Source of the DNA: Acidobacteriota bacterium
GTDB taxonomy: Bacteria; Acidobacteriota; Vicinamibacteria; Fen-336
Assembly: GCA_022340585.1 (NCBI GenBank)
Contig: JAJDNS010000028.1
Coordinates: forward strand, 32,710-96,709
DNA length: 64,000 nucleotides
Direction: 5' to 3'
Below are positions 9,510-20,339 of this stretch, one piece after another. The first letter of the stretch is position 1; each line of letters starts with the position of its first letter. The position numbers and the translations under genes were made by a program. Below the pieces are notes generated by a model, which had not been told where the DNA came from, made no database searches, and worked only from the letters and a program-made list of their open reading frames with translations.

Positions 9510-9989
9510 ATGCGTGTTTGGCAACCTGTCAATCGGCTGAGAGGGTACGCTCACGTGCTCGCCGCCGTGGGGCTGGCCCTGGGCCTGGCGAGCTGCGGGC
9601 TCGACAAGCAGGAGGAGCCGCCCCCTGTCGGACCGTCGGATCGAGGAATCTCGACCCAGCTGGTGGCGCTTCCCGACGTCCTGAACGCGGACGGGGTGAG
9701 CCGCTCGGTCGTTCAGCTCACGCTGCGGGAGCAGAATGGGAATCCTGCGGAAGGCCGGGCCGTCTGGTTCCTTCACGATGGCGACGGCAAGCTCGTGCCG
9801 TCGGCCGCCTCGACGTACGTAGGACCTCTCCAGGAGGGCTTCGTGATGGCCACCGACGCCAACGGTGTGGCGGCTGTCATTTACGTGGCGGGACGTCAGC
9901 AGAGGAGGGTCGAGGTGATCGTCCGGCCCTACTCCATCGACGCCACCGCGGGGACCGCGCTCGGTTCTGTGCAGATCACGCAGGACTAG
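9510..9989 (+). CDS. Predicted lipoprotein with bacterial Ig-like domain
   Basis: A 159-residue predicted lipoprotein. Of the possible starts I chose the ATG at 9510, which has GAGGAG ten bases upstream and gives a normal signal peptide with lipobox L-A-S-C (Cys29). In-frame starts at 9468 and 9501 also exist. After a Pro/Glu-rich linker, residues 45-155 look like a Big_1/invasin-type Ig fold: V-L-N-A-D-G-V-S-R-S-V-V-Q-L-T-L-R-E-Q-N-G-N-P, then T-D-A-N-G-V-A-A-V. Such domains often support surface adhesion or structural stacking. Its place at the end of pilMNOPQ suggests an envelope role near the secretin. Confidence 0.7.
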   Translation: MRVWQPVNRLRGYAHVLAAVGLALGLASCGLDKQEEPPPVGPSDRGISTQLVALPDVLNADGVSRSVVQLTLREQNGNPAEGRAVWFLHDGDGKLVPSAASTYVGPLQEGFVMATDANGVAAVIYVAGRQQRRVEVIVRPYSIDATAGTALGSVQITQD

Positions 9990-10096
9990 AAGGTCGGCTC
10001 CACCGGGGAGGCGGTGAACCAACCGCGGCACAACGGGGCCATCACGCCCGTCCCCGGGTCGCGGCGCGCCGTTGGGGAGACCAGGGTTGCACGTGA

Positions 10097-11257
10097 GTGA
10101 GCGTGGCTGACACCAGGATTGACGACCTTCGGCAGCGCCTCGAGCGGGACCCCGGCTCCCGGCTGTTCGCCCACCTTGCCGAGGAGCTGCGAAAGGTCGG
10201 TCAGGTCGAGGAGGCGATCAGCGTCGCGCGGGCCGGCCTCGAGCGGCACCCGAGCTACCCGTCGGCCCGGCTGACGCTGGGCCGGGCCCTCCTGGACGCC
10301 GGCGATGCGGCCGCGGCCAGGGCGGAGCTCGAAACCGCGGTTCGGGAGGCCCCCGACAACATCCTCGCCAGCCGGGTGCTGGGGGAAGCCCTCGAGACGC
10401 TGGGAGATCTCGGGGCGGCGCTGGCGCGGTACCGGCGAACCCTCGAGATGGCTCCAGGAGACCCCCAGGTGCAGGCGCGGGTGCGCGCCCTCCAGGACAG
10501 AGCCGGGGGGGGGGGCAGCCCGGGCACCGGGGCCTCGTCGGAAGCACGAGAGGCAACGAAGCCGGTGGCGGCGGTGCGGCGTGCGGAGGAGCCCAGGGCG
10601 CCTACGGGGGAGGCGCCCGGGCCGAACGCACCCGGAGAGGGTGACGGCGATCTCCCGCCCACGGTTCGGGTCCAGATGCCTGCGGACCCTCGGGGGGAGC
10701 CGCGGGCGCCGCTGCCGCCGACACGGGGCGCCGGGGGGGCCGCTGGGGCCGATCCGCCCCCTCCGGTCTCGGCGGGCCGACACCGGGCGCTCCAGGAGCC
10801 GCTGCCCCCCACCCTGCCCATGGGAGTGCGGACCGTCGAGGTGGGCCGGGAGGAGCCGCCGCGCCCTGGACCGGAGAAACCGGCGGCGGGCCGGAACCGG
10901 CCACCGGAGTCGACCAGGGCCGTGGCGCCCGAAGCCGATTCGGCCCCCGGCGCGGCGGCCGCCCCGGACGCCCGCCAGCCCCCTCTTTCGTCGGCGACGC
11001 TCGCGGACATCTACCTTCAGCAGGGGCTGCTGGGGCGCGCGGTGGAGGTGCTCCGCCAGGTCCTCGAGGAGGAGCCCGGCAACGACACCGTGCGGGCGCG
11101 GCTCGCGGAGATCGAGACGCTGGCGAGGGACTCGGCGGGCGACCACTCGGTCCCCGAGCCTGACGATGGGGACGAGCGGGCGGCTCGACGCCGCGCGCTG
11201 GAGAGAACGATCGAGCGGCTGGAATCGCTTCTAGCCGTCGTCCGCCGGGGGAGGTAG
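10097..11257 (+). CDS. TPR-repeat protein with Pro/Arg-rich linker
   Basis: A 386-residue soluble protein. Residues 1-135 contain about three tetratricopeptide repeats (L-F-A-H-L-A-E-E-L..G-Q-V-E-E-A-I; A-R-L-T-L-G-R-A-L-L-D-A-G). Residues about 135-295 are low-complexity Pro/Gly/Arg/Ala. Residues about 297-345 hold one more repeat (T-L-A-D-I-Y-L-Q-Q-G-L-L-G-R-A-V-E-V-L), followed by a short helical tail. There is no signal peptide, so it is probably a cytoplasmic scaffold. The likely start is GTG followed by S-V-A-D. The roadblock gene begins 2 bases after its stop, so the two products may work together. Confidence 0.7.
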   Translation: MSVADTRIDDLRQRLERDPGSRLFAHLAEELRKVGQVEEAISVARAGLERHPSYPSARLTLGRALLDAGDAAAARAELETAVREAPDNILASRVLGEALETLGDLGAALARYRRTLEMAPGDPQVQARVRALQDRAGGGGSPGTGASSEAREATKPVAAVRRAEEPRAPTGEAPGPNAPGEGDGDLPPTVRVQMPADPRGEPRAPLPPTRGAGGAAGADPPPPVSAGRHRALQEPLPPTLPMGVRTVEVGREEPPRPGPEKPAAGRNRPPESTRAVAPEADSAPGAAAAPDARQPPLSSATLADIYLQQGLLGRAVEVLRQVLEEEPGNDTVRARLAEIETLARDSAGDHSVPEPDDGDERAARRRALERTIERLESLLAVVRRGR

Positions 11258-11259
11258 AG

Positions 11260-11622
11260 GTGGCCGGGTTCCGGACAGCACTGCAAGCGGTTGCCGACCG
11301 GGTGCCGGAGACCCAGACGCTCATGGTCATCGGAACGGACGGAATCCCCATCGACAAGCTCGCGCCGCGGCCGGTGTCCGACATCGAGACCGTGGCCGCG
11401 GAGCACACCACGCTGCTTCGCGCCAGCCTCTCCACGAGCACGGACACGGGCCTGGGGGGGCTGCGGGAGCTGACGATGGTGACGGAGCGGATGACGACCC
11501 TGCTCGTCGCAATCACGCCGGAGTACTTCCTGTTCGCGGCGCTCAGCCCCGGGGCGATCGTGGGACGGGCGCGGTTTGCCCTGCGCCTGGCGGGCCTGAG
11601 CCTGCGCCAGGAGTTCGAGTAG
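11260..11622 (+). CDS. Roadblock/LC7-domain protein (MglB-like)
   Basis: A 120-residue single-domain protein. The pattern [22 protein letters not shown] followed by E-H-T-T-L-L-R-A-S and the closing helix fits the roadblock/LC7 fold. Members such as MglB are GTPase-activating partners of MglA-type small GTPases that set polarity for type IV pilus motility in Myxococcus and Thermus. No MglA gene is visible in this window. GTG start with GAGG just upstream, 2 bases after the TPR gene. Assignment of the fold is good; the partner is unknown. Confidence 0.72.
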   Translation: MAGFRTALQAVADRVPETQTLMVIGTDGIPIDKLAPRPVSDIETVAAEHTTLLRASLSTSTDTGLGGLRELTMVTERMTTLLVAITPEYFLFAALSPGAIVGRARFALRLAGLSLRQEFE

Positions 11623-11654
11623 ATCGGGGAGGCGGGTCTTCGCAGCTGGCATCC

Positions 11655-11683
11655 TTGACAAGGTCCCGGCCGGCGCAAATAAT
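11655..11683 (+). promoter_or_regulatory. Sigma-70-type promoter of accBC
   Basis: TTGACA (11655-11660), a 17-base spacer, then AATAAT (11678-11683). This is a near-consensus promoter in the 103-base gap before accB; the expected start is near 11690. Confidence 0.75.
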
Positions 11684-11725
11684 GCTTTCTCTTGGAGATA
11701 CGCCTTAGCGCCCCAGGGAGACCGC

Positions 11726-12223
<498 letters not shown>

Positions 12224-12255
12224 CGGCGCGGCCCGAAGCTCGCGGTCCGGAGACG

Positions 12256-13610
<1,355 letters not shown>

Positions 13611-13614
<4 letters not shown>

Positions 13615-15950
13615 GCTCCGGTTCGCGTCTCGGCCCGCCCCCGGGTGGGACCCGGTGGCTGCCCGTGCTCCTCGTTCCGGTCTCCCTCCTGTGCAACCTG
13701 GGGGCCCTGCTTCCGCTCCGGACGTACTACTTCCGGGACTTCAGCGCCACCTTCTACCCCCTGAGGCTCTTCCTGGCCCGGGAGCTGCGGGAGGGTCGCT
13801 TCCCAAGCTGGAATCCCTACGTCTTCGAGGGCGCGTTCCAGCTTCCGGTGCTCTACCCGGCGGATCTCGTCCATTCGCTCTGGCCGAGCCCGGTTCTCCT
13901 GTCCTGGTTGCTGACCCTCCACCTGCCGCTGGCCGCGCTCGCCGCGTACTGGCTGTGTCGGGAGCTCGGCGTCTCCCGGGAGGGGGCCTTCGTGGGCGGG
14001 GCCACCTACGCGTTGGGGGGGCTGGCTCTCTCGTCGCTGAACCTCTACGTCTTCCTCCAGGCCCTGGCCCTGGCCCCCCTGGTGGCGGGCCTCCTGCGCC
14101 GAGCCGCGCGAGACGGCGGGCGGGCGGTGGCGGTGGCGGCGGTGGCGCTCGCGGTGGCGCTGAGCACCCTCGCCGTCGAGTTCGTGGGGCAGGCAATCCT
14201 GCTCGGGATCGCACTGGGGTTGATCGCGCGCCCATCGTGGAGGGGCCTTACCCGTTCGCTGGGCGCGTTGGCGTTGGGAGTGGGCCTCGCGGGGTTGCCC
14301 CTGGCCCTCACCCTCGGCCTCCTCCCCGAAACGGTTCGGGGCGCGGGTTTCGCGCCCGACGTGGCCCTCGGGAACGCCGTGCATCCCGCGGTGCTGCTGC
14401 AGACCGTGCTGCCCCGCCTGTTCGGTCTCCCCCAGGCGCCGGCGGAGGCGTGGTGGGGGGGACGCTTCTTCAGCAAGGGACTGCCCTATTTCCTGAGCCT
14501 GTACCTGGGACCGGTGGCGCTGGCCCTCGCCGCCGTGGGCTTGGGGGCCATGGCCCGGGCCCAGCGTCTGGTCCTCCTCGCGCTCGGGGGGGCCGGGTTG
14601 TGGTACGCGCTGGGCGAGGCGGGTGGTCTGGCGACGGTCGTCGCCCGTCTGCCCCTCGCGTCGTCGTTCCGGTTCCCGGGCAAAGCGATGCTGCTCCCCT
14701 ACCTCGCGGTGGCCGTCGCTGCGGCCTTCGGGAGCGAGCGGCTGAGAAGGGACCGTCGCGCGTGGCGGCGGCTGGCCGCCGTCGCCGGGAGTCTGGCGGC
14801 CCTGGCCCTGGCCGTCGCCCTCCTCGTGGGGACCGCCCCCCCGGGGCTCGTGGCGTGGACCGGTGTCGCACCGGGCTTCTGGCCGCACGTCGTCAGGGTG
14901 GTGTCCGGGGATGCGGGGGTGGTGGTGACCCTGGGGGCGGCGTCGGCCGTCCTCGCTCTCGTGGTGCAGCGCGAGCGGCTGGGCCCCGGCGCGGCCACGG
15001 CGGCGCTGATCGCTCTGGCCCTCGCCGATCTGACCCGCGCGGGGGCGGGAGTGAACCCGCAGGCCCCCGGTTCCTTCTTCACGCCGCTGCCGGAGATGGA
15101 GCGCCTGGAGCTCGCGACTCCGGATGGGGAGCGGGTCTTCTCCTACGGCCTCCAGCAGAGCCCGAGCTTCCGGGAGTTTCTGGGTCGCGGGGGGCCCGGC
15201 CTGACGCTGGTCGGCACGTATCTCAATCGGCAGATCCTGGCGCCCTACACGAACGTCCTGGACCAGGTAGAGACGCCGGAGGCCACGGATCTCACCTCGT
15301 TCGTGCCCCGGGACCGTGAGCTGGAGCCGTCGGACTACGATCCCGCGGCGGTGCCCCGACTCCTCCCGTGGCTACGCAACGCCGCGGTGTCCCGGGTCGT
15401 GAGCCTCGACCCCCTGTCGCACCCCGACCTCAGCCTGATGGCGGTGGTGCCGGTGGGTCCTCCGGGGCTGGCCATCCATGCCTATCGCCTCGCCGATCCC
15501 TGGCCGCGAGCCTACGTCGCGTGTCGCGTAGTGGCGGGCGTGTCGAGGGAGGAGGCTCTCTTCGCGCCCTACCGAGAAGGCTTCGAGCCCGCCGGCGAGG
15601 TGGCGCTCGAGGGAGGAGGAGTAGCGACGACCTGCCGGTCGGGGCGAGCCCGGAGGACTGCTTTCGTCCCGGGGCAGGAACGGTACGAGGTGGAGTCCGA
15701 CGGCGCCGGCTACCTCGTCACCCGCGACAGCTATGCCCGGGGGTGGCGGGCGCGTGTGGACGGTCACGAGGCGCCGGTGCTGCGGGCCAACGGCAAGCAC
15801 CGGGCGGTGCCGTTGCCGGGCGGGGCCCGCGAGGTGCGCCTGAGCTACCATCCGCCCGGACTGCGAGTGGGCCTGGTGGCCACGGGCCTGTCCCTCCTGT
15901 CGCTCCTGGCCCTGTGGATCCAGGCGCCTTCCAGCAAGGGCGACCGGTGA
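13611..15950 (+). CDS. YfhO-family GT-C-like membrane protein (copy A)
   Basis: A 779-residue polytopic membrane protein with more than ten hydrophobic segments. YfhO proteins are GT-C type membrane proteins; Bacillus YfhO acts in glycosylation of teichoic acid from a lipid-linked sugar. The first extracytoplasmic loop has the conserved Arg-Asp (F-R-D, residues 41-43), where GT-C enzymes carry a catalytic acid. L-S-L-Y-L-G-P marks a mid-protein loop, and the C-terminal beta domain has G-W-R-A-R-V-D-G-H. It belongs with copies C and D. The GTG start overlaps the accC stop; the open frame upstream lies inside accC. The acceptor is unknown. Confidence 0.82.
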
Positions 15951-16915
15951 CCGACGAGGCCTGGAGCCGCCTCCGGGCGGTGTGTCCGCGTTGCCGGACC
16001 GCGCTCACGGCGGACGACTCCGGGGTCATGTGCGGCCCCTGTGGTGCTCGGTACCCCCTGGAGGGCGGGATCCTCCGCCTTGCCCTCGGGCGGGAGGGCG
16101 CTCCGGGCTACGACCCTCACTTCTTCCGCACCCTCGAGCGTGTCGAGGGGCGCCACTTCTGGTTCGTGGCGCGACGGGAGGTGGTCCTGGATGCACTGCG
16201 TCGAGCGGTGCCGGACCTGGATCGTCGTGCGCTCGTCGACATCGGATGCGGCAGTGGCGGCCTGCTGCAGTACCTCAGGGACCGGGGGGTCACGGTGGCG
16301 GGGGCCTGCGACGCCTATCTCGAGAGCCTCGAGATCGTCCGGCGTCGGGTGGCGGTGCCGCTGGCGCTCGTCGACGAAGGCCGCCTGCCACCGCTGGGTC
16401 CCGGGCACGACCTCCTCGCGCTGTTCGACGTGCTCGAGCACCTGGACGACGACCGGGGCATGCTGCGCTTCCTGCACTCGGTGCTGGCGCCGGGGGGGGT
16501 GGTGGTCCTCACCGTGCCGGCCCATCCCTTCCTCTTCGACGACCGGGACGAGCTCGCCCACCACCGGCGGCGTTACCGCCGGGGCGAGCTGCGGGAGAAG
16601 CTGGAGGAAGCGGGTTTCTCCGTCCGTGTGCTGAGCCACTTCATGGCGCCGCTCGTGCCCCTGCTCCTGGCCATGCGCGCGGTGTCCCGCTTCCTGCCCC
16701 GGTCGCGCCGGCACCGCCGGGACCGACAGCAGCTCGAGTTCCGCGTGGTGCCCGTCATCAACGGGCTGGGGCGTGCGCTCCTGGCGGCGGAGAGACAGGT
16801 GCTGCGTCTGGGCTCGCTGCCGTTCGGCTCCTCGATCATCGCGGTGGCGACTCGTCCGGGGGACGGGCCGGCCGCGCCCGAGGGCCTCGGGTCGGGCCGC
16901 GGCGGCGGGCGTTGA
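15947..16915 (+). CDS. SAM-dependent methyltransferase with N-terminal zinc ribbon
   Basis: A 322-residue predicted methyltransferase. The N-terminus has two Cys pairs (C-P-R-C and C-G-P-C, about residues 13-33), a small zinc ribbon like that of Trm112-type domains. The class I SAM domain starts about residue 85 with motif V-D-I-G-C-G-S-G-G and has L-F-D-V-L-E-H-L-D-D. A hydrophobic stretch near residue 230 (M-A-P-L-V-P-L-L-L-A-M) may associate with the membrane. Such proteins often sit in glycan and polyprenyl-lipid clusters. GTG overlaps the stop of YfhO copy A (GTGA), so they probably act in one pathway, for example methylating a sugar. The substrate is not known. Confidence 0.8.
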   Translation: MTDEAWSRLRAVCPRCRTALTADDSGVMCGPCGARYPLEGGILRLALGREGAPGYDPHFFRTLERVEGRHFWFVARREVVLDALRRAVPDLDRRALVDIGCGSGGLLQYLRDRGVTVAGACDAYLESLEIVRRRVAVPLALVDEGRLPPLGPGHDLLALFDVLEHLDDDRGMLRFLHSVLAPGGVVVLTVPAHPFLFDDRDELAHHRRRYRRGELREKLEEAGFSVRVLSHFMAPLVPLLLAMRAVSRFLPRSRRHRRDRQQLEFRVVPVINGLGRALLAAERQVLRLGSLPFGSSIIAVATRPGDGPAAPEGLGSGRGGGR

Positions 16916-16940
16916 GGAGCCGAGGGCGTCCGCCTATGAT
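16912..16940 (+). promoter_or_regulatory. Sigma-70-type promoter of folD-coaE
   Basis: TTGAGG (16912-16917), a 17-base spacer, then TATGAT (16935-16940), at the very end of and just after the methyltransferase gene. A start near 16947 would give folD a 24-base leader containing its GAGGAGGG ribosome-binding site. Confidence 0.6.
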
Positions 16941-16970
16941 CGGCCCGACGCGAGAGCAGAGGAGGGAAGG

Positions 16971-17888
16971 GTGACGGCGGAAAGACTCGACGGGAAGGCA
17001 ACGGCCCAGGCGATCCGGGAGGAGCTGCGGGGCGAGGTGGAGCGGCTCACCGCCCGGGGAGCCCGTCCGGGGCTGGGGGTGGTGCTCGTGGGTGACGACG
17101 CGGCCTCGGCGATCTATGTCCGGAACAAGACCACGGCCTGCGAGGAGCTCGGGATGCACCACGAGACGAAGACGCTGCCGGCGAGCGCCTCGACGGAGGA
17201 CGTGCTCGCCCTGGTGGAGGAGCTCAACCGGAGCCTCGCGATCCACGGCGTTCTCGTCCAGCTTCCCCTGCCGCCCCAGGTGGACGCCACCCGGGTCCTC
17301 GACCTCGTGGATCCGGGGAAGGACGTGGACGGCTTCCACCCGGACAACGTGGGTCGACTCGTGCAGAAGAGGCCGCGCTTCGTGCCGTGCACACCGGTGG
17401 GAATCATGGAGCTTCTGGCGCGTCACGGGATCGAGGTCTCCGGAAAGCGAGCGGTGGTGATCGGGCGCAGCGACATCGTGGGCAAGCCCATGGCCCTGCT
17501 GCTCATGCACGCGAATGCCACCGTCACCGTGTGCCACTCGAGGACCAGGGACCTCGCCGCGGTCGCTCGCGAGGCGGACGTGCTGGTGGCCGCGATCGGC
17601 CGGGCCGGGCTGGTTCGGGCCGACTTCGTGAAGCCGGGGGCGGTGGTGGTGGACGTGGGCATGAACCGGGTCGAGGACCCGGCGGAGGCCCGTGACCTGC
17701 TCCCCCCGGCGCGGCTCGCCAACTTCGAGAAGCGAGGCTACGCGCTGGTGGGCGACGTCCACGCACCCTCGGTGGCTCCCATCGCCGGGGCCTTGACCCC
17801 GGTTCCCGGCGGCGTGGGGCCGTTGACGATCGCGCTGCTCCTGAAGAGCACGGTCCGTGCCGCGGCGGACGCTCTGGGCGCAGGCTGA
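16971..17888 (+). CDS. folD: Bifunctional methylenetetrahydrofolate dehydrogenase/cyclohydrolase
   Basis: A 305-residue one-carbon enzyme interconverting 5,10-methylene-, methenyl- and 10-formyl-tetrahydrofolate with NADP. Motifs include the catalytic lysine segment Y-V-R-N-K-T-T-A-C-E-E, V-Q-L-P-L-P, D-V-D-G-F-H-P, P-C-T-P-V-G-I-M and the nucleotide-binding G-R-S-D-I-V-G-K-P-M. I placed the start at the GTG preceded by GAGGAGGGAAGG; a longer open frame upstream lies in the methyltransferase gene. coaE follows after 2 bases. Confidence 0.96.
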   Translation: MTAERLDGKATAQAIREELRGEVERLTARGARPGLGVVLVGDDAASAIYVRNKTTACEELGMHHETKTLPASASTEDVLALVEELNRSLAIHGVLVQLPLPPQVDATRVLDLVDPGKDVDGFHPDNVGRLVQKRPRFVPCTPVGIMELLARHGIEVSGKRAVVIGRSDIVGKPMALLLMHANATVTVCHSRTRDLAAVAREADVLVAAIGRAGLVRADFVKPGAVVVDVGMNRVEDPAEARDLLPPARLANFEKRGYALVGDVHAPSVAPIAGALTPVPGGVGPLTIALLLKSTVRAAADALGAG

Positions 17889-17890
17889 CG

Positions 17891-19141
17891 ATGCTCCGGG
17901 TCGGTCTCACCGGCGGGATCGCCTGCGGGAAATCGGAGGTGCTCGGGCGGTTGAGCGCTCGCGGGCTCGCCACCCTCGATCTCGACGCGGTGGCCCACGA
18001 GTTGATGGCCCCCGGCGGCGCCGCCTACGAGGATGTGGTGGCGGCGTTCGGGAGGGACATCCTCGCCCCCGACGCGACAATCGACCGCACGGCCCTCGGG
18101 GCGCTGGTGTTCGCGGATCCCGCGGCCCGGAGTCGACTCGAGGCGATCGTCCATCCCCGGGTGCGGGCCGAGGAGGCGCGCCGGGCGTCGGCTCTCGAAG
18201 CCGACGGGCGGGAGATCCTGGTGAGCGACGGCGCGGTGCTCGTCGAGGCGGGGATGCACCTCCGGTTCGACCGGCTGGTGGTCGTGCACTGTCCGCCGCG
18301 GGTTCAAGAACGTCGATTGATGGAGCGAGACGGGATCTCCGCCGCCGCGGCTCGAGCCCGCATCGAAGCGCAGATGCCCATCGAGGAGAAGCGGCGCTTC
18401 GGCCACCTGGAGGTCGACACGTCCGGCTCGCTGGAGGGGACGGCGCAGGCGGCCGAGGTCCTGGCCGGCGTGCTCCTGACCGAGGCTTGCGGCCCGAGGC
18501 CACGGGGCCGGCTGGCCCCGCAGCGTGCTCTGGGGGCCCTGGCCCACGCGGGGTCGACGGGTCCGCGCGGACTCGATCCGCGGACGCTCCTCGAGGCGAC
18601 GCAGGCGGCCGGAGGGCTGGAGATGCCGGCTCTCGCGCGGCGGCTGCAGCCTCCGGGGCGCGGGCCCTGGTACCGGGTCGCTCGGGGCGGCGAGGCCGGC
18701 CCGTGGCCCGAGGCCCTGGCCGCGCCCCTCGCCTTGTGGGCTCTGACCCGGGGCGCGGACGAGGAGTGGCTGGCCGGCGCCGCCCACTCCCTCGCTCGCT
18801 TGACCCACGACGACGGCGAGAGCGTTGCCGGGGCCGTCCTGGCCGGCCTCGTCGCCCACGCGGTGGTGAACGGGGGGAGCCTGCGCTCCCTCGACGACCG
18901 CTCCGGAGACCGGGAGAGCCGGGCCCGCCGGTGGGGAGGGGCCCGCCCCGCGCCCCGTGTCCGGCGCGCCCTGGAAGCGGCCCTGGCCCATCCCGACGAC
19001 CCGGAAGCGGCCGGGGTCAAGGCGAAGGCCTCGGGAGCCGAGCCGGGCTTCGCCGCGGCCCTCGTTGGGGCGGCGCAGAGAGGTGTTCCGGGCGAGCAGG
19101 ACCCGGCCCTCCGCGCCCTCCTCGACCGTTCCAACGAGTAG
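17891..19141 (+). CDS. coaE: Dephospho-CoA kinase fused to a degenerate ADP-ribosylglycohydrolase-like domain
   Basis: A 416-residue protein about twice the normal CoaE length. Residues 1-198 are dephospho-CoA kinase, the last step of CoA synthesis: P-loop G-L-T-G-G-I-A-C-G-K-S (5-15), D-L-D-A-V-A-H, V-H-P and the R-R-F-G-H-L region. Residues about 205-416 are extra. They show A-A-P-L-A-L-W-A-L, S-L-A-R-L-T-H-D-D-G-E-S-V-A (L-T-H near 303-305) and a final S-G-A-E-P-G-F-A-A-A-L-V-G-A. This layout resembles ADP-ribosylglycohydrolases, but the Asp-rich metal sites (T-D-D and G-D-T-D-T) are missing, so the domain is probably inactive. Kinase assignment is firm; the tail is inference. It ends 3 bases from the convergent lapB stop. 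Confidence 0.85.
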   Translation: MLRVGLTGGIACGKSEVLGRLSARGLATLDLDAVAHELMAPGGAAYEDVVAAFGRDILAPDATIDRTALGALVFADPAARSRLEAIVHPRVRAEEARRASALEADGREILVSDGAVLVEAGMHLRFDRLVVVHCPPRVQERRLMERDGISAAAARARIEAQMPIEEKRRFGHLEVDTSGSLEGTAQAAEVLAGVLLTEACGPRPRGRLAPQRALGALAHAGSTGPRGLDPRTLLEATQAAGGLEMPALARRLQPPGRGPWYRVARGGEAGPWPEALAAPLALWALTRGADEEWLAGAAHSLARLTHDDGESVAGAVLAGLVAHAVVNGGSLRSLDDRSGDRESRARRWGGARPAPRVRRALEAALAHPDDPEAAGVKAKASGAEPGFAAALVGAAQRGVPGEQDPALRALLDRSNE

Positions 19142-19144
19142 CCC

Positions 19145-20338
19145 CTACAGCTGGCCGCCGGCGGCGGGGCCGACCCGCTCCTCCACGAAGGTGTTCCACT
19201 CGTGACAGTGCGGGCAGCGCCAGAGCATGTCGTCCGCCCGGTAGCGGCAGGCGGTGCAGATGTGGGGGTCCACGTAGAGAGCCGACTCCTCCACCGTGGC
19301 CGCGTAGCGCTCCTCTTCGGGGCCGAGCTGGCCGAGAGCCCGGAGCGTGCGCCAGATCTCAAGGTGAACGAGGAGGACGTGGGGGTTGGCCTCCAGCGCG
19401 CGGAGGAGAAGCCCGAGGGCCTCGCCGGGACGGTCTTCTCCGCGCAGGTGACGGGCCAGGGCGAGGCGGGCTCGCCAGTCGCGGGAGTCCTGCTCGATGA
19501 GTCTCTCGCACAGGGCCACGAAGCGGGAGACCTCGCCGGAGGCGGCGTAGGCCTTCCTCAGTGGCTCGAAGGTGAGGTAGGCGCGTTCCGGTGCCGCCGC
19601 GATCGCGCTCTCCAGGATCGACGCCGCGCGCCGCGGATCGCGTTCGCCCCACAGGTCGGCGAGGGCGAGGTAGGCGGCCGTGGCGCGCTGGTCCAGGGAG
19701 AGAGCGGTCCGAAAGGCAGCCTCCGCTTCGTCCCACAGTCCCGCTCGCGCCGCCTCGTGGCCCATCTCCGTCTGAAGATAGGCGAGGACCAGGCCGTCGT
19801 CCGACTTGCGGAGACGGGCCAGGCGAGTCTGGGCCTCGTAGGCTTGGCGCCACTCTCGCTGCTCCTCGAACTGCTTCTGCTGTCCCTCGAGGGCGTGCAC
19901 ATTGCGAGGGTCCACCTCGAGAGCCTCGTCGTAGGCCTGGGCGGCCCGGTCGAGCAGACCGGCGCGCCGATAGTCCGTGCCCAGGCTGGCCAGGGTGTGA
20001 GCGCGCTCGGCCCGGCTGAGGTCGGTCCGGGCCAGGAGGGCACGGTGCAGCTCGATGGCCCTCTCGACCCTGCCCACCTCCCGGTGCAGGTGGCTCAACA
20101 CCTGCTGCACCTCGACCGCGTCGGGGTACTCGCGGAGCACCTTGGCCAGCTCGTGGGTCGCCGGCTCCAGCTGGCCGGTCGCGAGGTAGTGCAGGCCCTG
20201 CGTGTAGTGTGGAGACGCCCGGAAGAGGGGCCGCCCCTGCCGCGGGCTCCCCTCCCGGCTGGCCGACCATGCACGACCCGCGAGCAGCCCGCCGACCGCG
20301 GCGACGAGGACGGCAAGGAGTGCCGTTTCGGTCATCAC
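19145..20338 (-). CDS. lapB: LapB (YciM)-like lipopolysaccharide assembly protein
   Basis: A 397-residue protein with an N-terminal membrane anchor (about 5-22), roughly nine tetratricopeptide repeats and a C-terminal rubredoxin-type zinc site C-T-A-C then C-P-H-C-H-E-W. This is the domain order of LapB, which in enterobacteria controls LpxC turnover and coordinates LPS assembly. It is the last gene of the Kdo operon, which supports the call. It begins with GTG-ATG one base after the kdsC stop; the ATG at 20335 is an alternative start. Confidence 0.88.
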   Translation of the reverse strand: MMTETALLAVLVAAVGGLLAGRAWSASREGSPRQGRPLFRASPHYTQGLHYLATGQLEPATHELAKVLREYPDAVEVQQVLSHLHREVGRVERAIELHRALLARTDLSRAERAHTLASLGTDYRRAGLLDRAAQAYDEALEVDPRNVHALEGQQKQFEEQREWRQAYEAQTRLARLRKSDDGLVLAYLQTEMGHEAARAGLWDEAEAAFRTALSLDQRATAAYLALADLWGERDPRRAASILESAIAAAPERAYLTFEPLRKAYAASGEVSRFVALCERLIEQDSRDWRARLALARHLRGEDRPGEALGLLLRALEANPHVLLVHLEIWRTLRALGQLGPEEERYAATVEESALYVDPHICTACRYRADDMLWRCPHCHEWNTFVEERVGPAAGGQL

Positions 20339-20339
20339 C

